DNA from: an uncultured Acetatifactor sp.
Lineage (GTDB): Bacteria > Bacillota > Clostridia > Lachnospirales > Lachnospiraceae
Reading direction: 5' to 3'
Assembly (NCBI GenBank): GCA_910578995.1
Contig: CAJTSY010000050.1
Coordinates: 10,945-26,719 of the forward strand
DNA: 15,775 bases
Made by a program: the position numbers and the translations under genes
The notes under the pieces: model-generated
What the model saw: only the letters and a program-made list of their open reading frames with translations
Database searches by the model: none
Told to the model about the DNA's origin: nothing
In this document: in pieces, positions 12,830 to 15,775 of the stretch
How positions within the stretch are numbered: position 1 is the stretch's first letter
Layout of the letters: each line of letters starts with the position of its first letter

Positions 12830-14116
12830 TCAGCTCTTCAGACGGAACTTGTTTACCAGGTTCTTCAGCATGTCGGCCTGGTCGGACAGCTCCCTGCTGG
12901 CGGCGGCGCTCTTCTCCGCCGTGGAGGCGTTGGTCTGGACAACGGTGGAGATCTGGTCGATGCTGATGGTGATCTCTGCCGCGTCGGAAGCCTGTTTTCC
13001 GGTGTGGTCCGCGATATCGGATACCAGGCTGCTCATTTCCTCAGCCTGCGCCACCACGGTGAGAGTGGTAGTCGCGGTATCCTGTGCCGCGGTTACACCC
13101 TCTTCCATGGAATCCACAGTCTCACCCAGGAGCTGGGAGGTGGCCTGGGCGGCTTCGGAGGATTTTCCTGCCAGGGCACGGACTTCATCCGCCACTACGG
13201 CAAAGCCTTTTCCGGCGGCGCCCACCCTTGCGGCTTCCACAGCGGCATTCAGGGCCAGGATATTGGTCTGGGACGCGATATCCTCAATGGTCTTCACGAT
13301 CCGGTGGATCTCATTGGACTTTTCACTGATTTTCTGGATGATTTCCGTCATATTCTGCATCTTGTCGTTGCTCTGCAGAAGCTCCTCCCGGACTTCCTGA
13401 GAGATGCGCCTGGCCTCCTGGGCATTATGGGCGGTCTGGCGGACGCTGTCGGACATGGAGCCGATGTGCTGGGCCAGTGTGTCCACCGCGGCGGCCTGTT
13501 CCGTGGAGCCCTGGGACAGGGCCATGGCGCCGCCGGAGACCTCCTCCGCATCCGAGGCCACTCTCCCGGAGGCGGTGCGCAGCTGTCCCATGGTACCGTT
13601 CAGGGAATAGGAGATTTCTTCCAGGGAGACCTTGATCTTCTCAAACTCGCCGGTATAATCGTTCTCCAGGGAAAATGCCAGGTTGCCGGAGGCAATCTCA
13701 CGGAGCTTTTCGGAAATCTCATTGATATACTTCACGTATTCCCGGAGACGTATGGTGACCTCGTTGAAATTATGGGCCAGCACGCCCAGTTCGTCCCTGG
13801 ACTGATACCGGATGGTCTGTTCCAGTTCACCCTCGGCAATCCGGGTGGCCACCTGGCTCAGCTCTCTCACCGGCCGGCCTATAATGCGGCGGACCAGGAT
13901 GACTACCAGGAGAATCAGCCCGATTATGGTCAGGACGGCGGCAATGGTGATATAACGGGTCAGATCCAGGAGTTCCTTCAGAACCTCGGACCGGGAGACA
14001 TAGGCAACTGCGGTCCAGTGGCTGTCCGGAATATCGGCGGTCTGTATGTAGGTGCCCTGGTAGAGGGACAGATCCCTGTTCCCACTGCGGATCTGCTCTG
14101 CCGCATAGACATACAT
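12830..14116 (-). pseudogene. 5'-truncated methyl-accepting chemotaxis protein
   Basis: Chemoreceptors sense ligands outside the cell and control CheA. This 428-residue frame starts near the end of the extracellular Cache-type sensor (TYIQTADIPDSHWTAVAYVSRSEVLKEL) and keeps one transmembrane helix (about 55-76), a HAMP domain (about 77-131), a second HAMP-like segment, and a complete signalling hairpin with tip region IASQTNILALNAAVEAARVGAAGKGFAVVADEVRALA... (about 280-317). No CheR-binding pentapeptide ends the protein. A complete receptor of this kind has a first membrane helix and some 200-300 more sensor residues. The frame stays open upstream only to a stop at 14186-14188, running into the GT2 gene, and no good ribosome site precedes ATG 14116. 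I therefore call it a remnant; a working truncated receptor cannot be excluded. Confidence 0.7.
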
Positions 14117-14153
14117 CTCATCGGTAATGTCGCTGAGTGGACAGGGTAATTTT

Positions 14154-15704
14154 TCAATGCCTTTTATGCTCCGGGGACAATATTTTTAGGATTTTTACCA
14201 TTTTTTCCTGCAGGATCCATATGCCGCAGCACATGTAGGGGATCATTGCGATGACATAGGGCAGCACGTACCTGCTTTTGTTCTCCCAGAGCATGCTGAA
14301 CAGAAAGCCTCCTGTGATGATGACCGGCATCAGGCAGCACCAGATTCCGTCCTTTCGGGACAGAGACTGTGCGGCGAACAGGAGTGTGCCGAAGTAAAGC
14401 AGGAAGGTGTAATGATTCATATACGCCAGCAGGAAATTCCTGACGCTGCCGAAATAAACATTCTGCACCAGTTCCCCCTCACAGCGCTGTCTGTCCAGGG
14501 TCAGGATCATGGAACCGTAGGTATTTTCACCCCATTGCTGTAAAATCTTGTTTTTATAAAAGTCGTAGGCCAGGGGAGGGTTCGCCGCAAATTCTTCCAG
14601 ACGTTCCCGTATATGGGTCCGTGCGATGGCGGATGCCTCCTGCGCATTTCCCCCGGTTCCCCAGAATACGGACTCATGGTATCCGTTATACACGCCGTAA
14701 GCTCCCGGCTCCCCATGGATTCCCATGGCAATCCACAGGACGGCGGGCATGGAATCCCCCAGCTCCACACCGGACCGGGCCTGGTAATACAGGGCGGCCA
14801 GGACGGGACTGCCCAGGGACAGGGCGGCGATCAGGAGGGCCAGGACGCAGGGGCGCCAGTCCCATTCCTTCCAGGCATGGATAACCAGGCATATGATCAT
14901 GGCGATGAGGATGATCAGGGTATTTTTTCTGGCCAGCATGGATATGCACATTCCTGCGGCGGCAGCAGCGGCGTACCGTTTCAGCCTGGTTTCGGACCAG
15001 CGCATCAGGGCCCAGACGGCCATCAGGCTTAAGGAGATGGAACAGATGTCCCCGTAGGCCAGATTTACGTAAAAGTGCATGGGCAGGAATGCGGCACAGG
15101 CTGCCAGGCAGTAAAGGTTTATGGTCTGGTTGTGGAACAGCAGGTCGCTGATGCGGTACAGGAAGAATATAATCCCCAGGATAAACAATACATTCAGATA
15201 CTGGAAGATACGGATGTCCGGCCACAGGGACAGCAGAAGATCTTCCAGGAACATGAGCCCCAGCTGCTGTTGGAAGCCCTGCAGATAGCAGGAATTCATA
15301 TCGCTGTAGTCGCCGGCTCGGAATTTCCGGAGTATGTAGTAGACCTGCTGGGCGTCCCGGGACTGGGAGAAACGGGTTGCCGCCACCCATGTGACCAGGA
15401 GGACTCCGATCAGGATTATTTCGAAGACAGCAAAACGTTTAACGAATTTCTCTTTCCAACGTTCCTCCTTCCCGCGGAATAAAAGTGCGGAGAGGACTCC
15501 GGTGAGGAGCATGGCCGCCGCGGCCCAGGCAAGCTGTCGGAACAGATTATCCTCCCTCCAGATCAGGATTTCGTTTGAATAGTCTTCCGGATACAGGTAT
15601 GTATCCTGCCCCACCCAGACAGTGAGGACTGCCAGAATGAGGAGAATAAGTATTTTTACGCCTTTTTCACTGATCCCTGCAAAAAGAATTCCAAGTTTTT
15701 TCAT
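14154..15704 (-). CDS. GT-C-like polytopic membrane glycosyltransferase (GT2)
   Basis: This 516-residue protein has about ten or more hydrophobic segments and the layout of GT-C/family-39-like glycosyltransferases, which use lipid-linked sugars at the outer face of the membrane. An extracytoplasmic loop after the early helices carries SRDAQQVYYILRKFRAGDYSDM and YLQGFQQQLGLMFLEDLL; the acidic residue in SRDAQ sits where the catalytic Asp of this fold is expected. Sugar and acceptor are unknown. ATG 15704 is supported by GGAGG 5 nt upstream and by a near-perfect promoter; the longer frame to 15758 begins inside the -35. Its relation to GT1 is similarity of architecture, not obvious sequence identity. 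The 3' end abuts the truncated chemoreceptor, so that end may be a rearrangement junction. Confidence 0.82.
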   Translation of the reverse strand: MKKLGILFAGISEKGVKILILLILAVLTVWVGQDTYLYPEDYSNEILIWREDNLFRQLAWAAAAMLLTGVLSALLFRGKEERWKEKFVKRFAVFEIILIGVLLVTWVAATRFSQSRDAQQVYYILRKFRAGDYSDMNSCYLQGFQQQLGLMFLEDLLLSLWPDIRIFQYLNVLFILGIIFFLYRISDLLFHNQTINLYCLAACAAFLPMHFYVNLAYGDICSISLSLMAVWALMRWSETRLKRYAAAAAAGMCISMLARKNTLIILIAMIICLVIHAWKEWDWRPCVLALLIAALSLGSPVLAALYYQARSGVELGDSMPAVLWIAMGIHGEPGAYGVYNGYHESVFWGTGGNAQEASAIARTHIRERLEEFAANPPLAYDFYKNKILQQWGENTYGSMILTLDRQRCEGELVQNVYFGSVRNFLLAYMNHYTFLLYFGTLLFAAQSLSRKDGIWCCLMPVIITGGFLFSMLWENKSRYVLPYVIAMIPYMCCGIWILQEKMVKILKILSPEHKRH

Positions 15705-15729
15705 TTTATCCTCCGTAACCGTTAATATT

Positions 15730-15758
15730 ATTGTAGCGAAAAAACTACGGGATGTCAA
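15730..15758 (-). promoter_or_regulatory. Near-consensus sigma-A promoter of GT2
   Basis: On the minus strand TTGACA (15758-15753, perfect), a 17-bp spacer and TACAAT (15735-15730, 5 of 6) make a strong vegetative promoter. Transcription would start near 15723, giving a leader of about 19 nt with GGAGG before ATG 15704. Confidence 0.85.
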
Positions 15759-15775
15759 AGAAAATATTATATTGG

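Noticed and set aside
13004..14149. Long plus-strand open frame (381 codons) opposite the chemoreceptor
   Set aside because: Its translation is Gly/His-rich with no recognisable domain, and the opposite strand encodes clear HAMP and signalling domains; it is an antisense shadow.

Overview
The window looks like chromosomal DNA of a gut-type Firmicute, most likely a Lachnospiraceae (clostridial) species. This is inferred from the moderately high GC content, the strong AGGAGG-type ribosome binding sites, and the gene families: an agr-type peptide quorum-sensing locus, a Csp-like cytosolic S8 protease, a DegV protein, and large polytopic GT-C-like membrane proteins. I see no tRNA, rRNA, CRISPR array, transposase or phage gene.

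Layout. (1) 1-2421, plus strand: the ATP-binding/permease half of an ABC exporter, a 22-bp periodic repeat, then a GNAT acetyltransferase. (2) 2422-4414: a minus-strand GT-C-like membrane protein (GT1), with a roughly 60-bp tandem duplication over its 3' end. A 15-bp inverted repeat lies at each end of the gene, and the right-hand copy sits between its Shine-Dalgarno sequence and its first ATG. (3) 4415-6334, plus: an S8 subtilisin-like protease with an intact catalytic triad. (4) 6365-9847: an agr-like signalling island. A regulator with two helix-turn-helix regions, an AgrA-like LytTR response regulator and an AgrC-like GHKL kinase form a tight plus-strand operon. It converges on a minus-strand agrB-agrD pair, and a near-perfect inverted repeat lies between the two operons. 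(5) 10144-12711, plus: a small XRE regulator, a DegV-family protein and a Sel1-repeat protein. (6) 12764-15775, minus: a strong hairpin, a chemoreceptor gene that has lost its 5' half, and a second GT-C-like membrane protein (GT2) with a near-consensus promoter.

How the genes probably work together. AgrB should cyclise and trim the 39-residue AgrD. The exported cyclic peptide would be sensed by the AgrC-like kinase, which would phosphorylate the AgrA-like regulator. The double-HTH regulator is co-transcribed with the two-component system and probably adds a layer of control. A 9-bp inverted repeat beside its promoter is a candidate operator.

Most notable points: the AgrD peptide has no cysteine, which implies a serine-lactone pheromone (best guess for the ring, Ser-Met-Val-Leu-Leu). 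The agr operons are convergent rather than one BDCA unit, and they include the double-HTH protein. GT1 has an anomalous translation start and inverted repeats at its ends. The chemoreceptor is truncated at a junction with GT2. Short tandem duplications sit at three separate gene ends. All functional statements rest on motif reading by eye; no database search was run.
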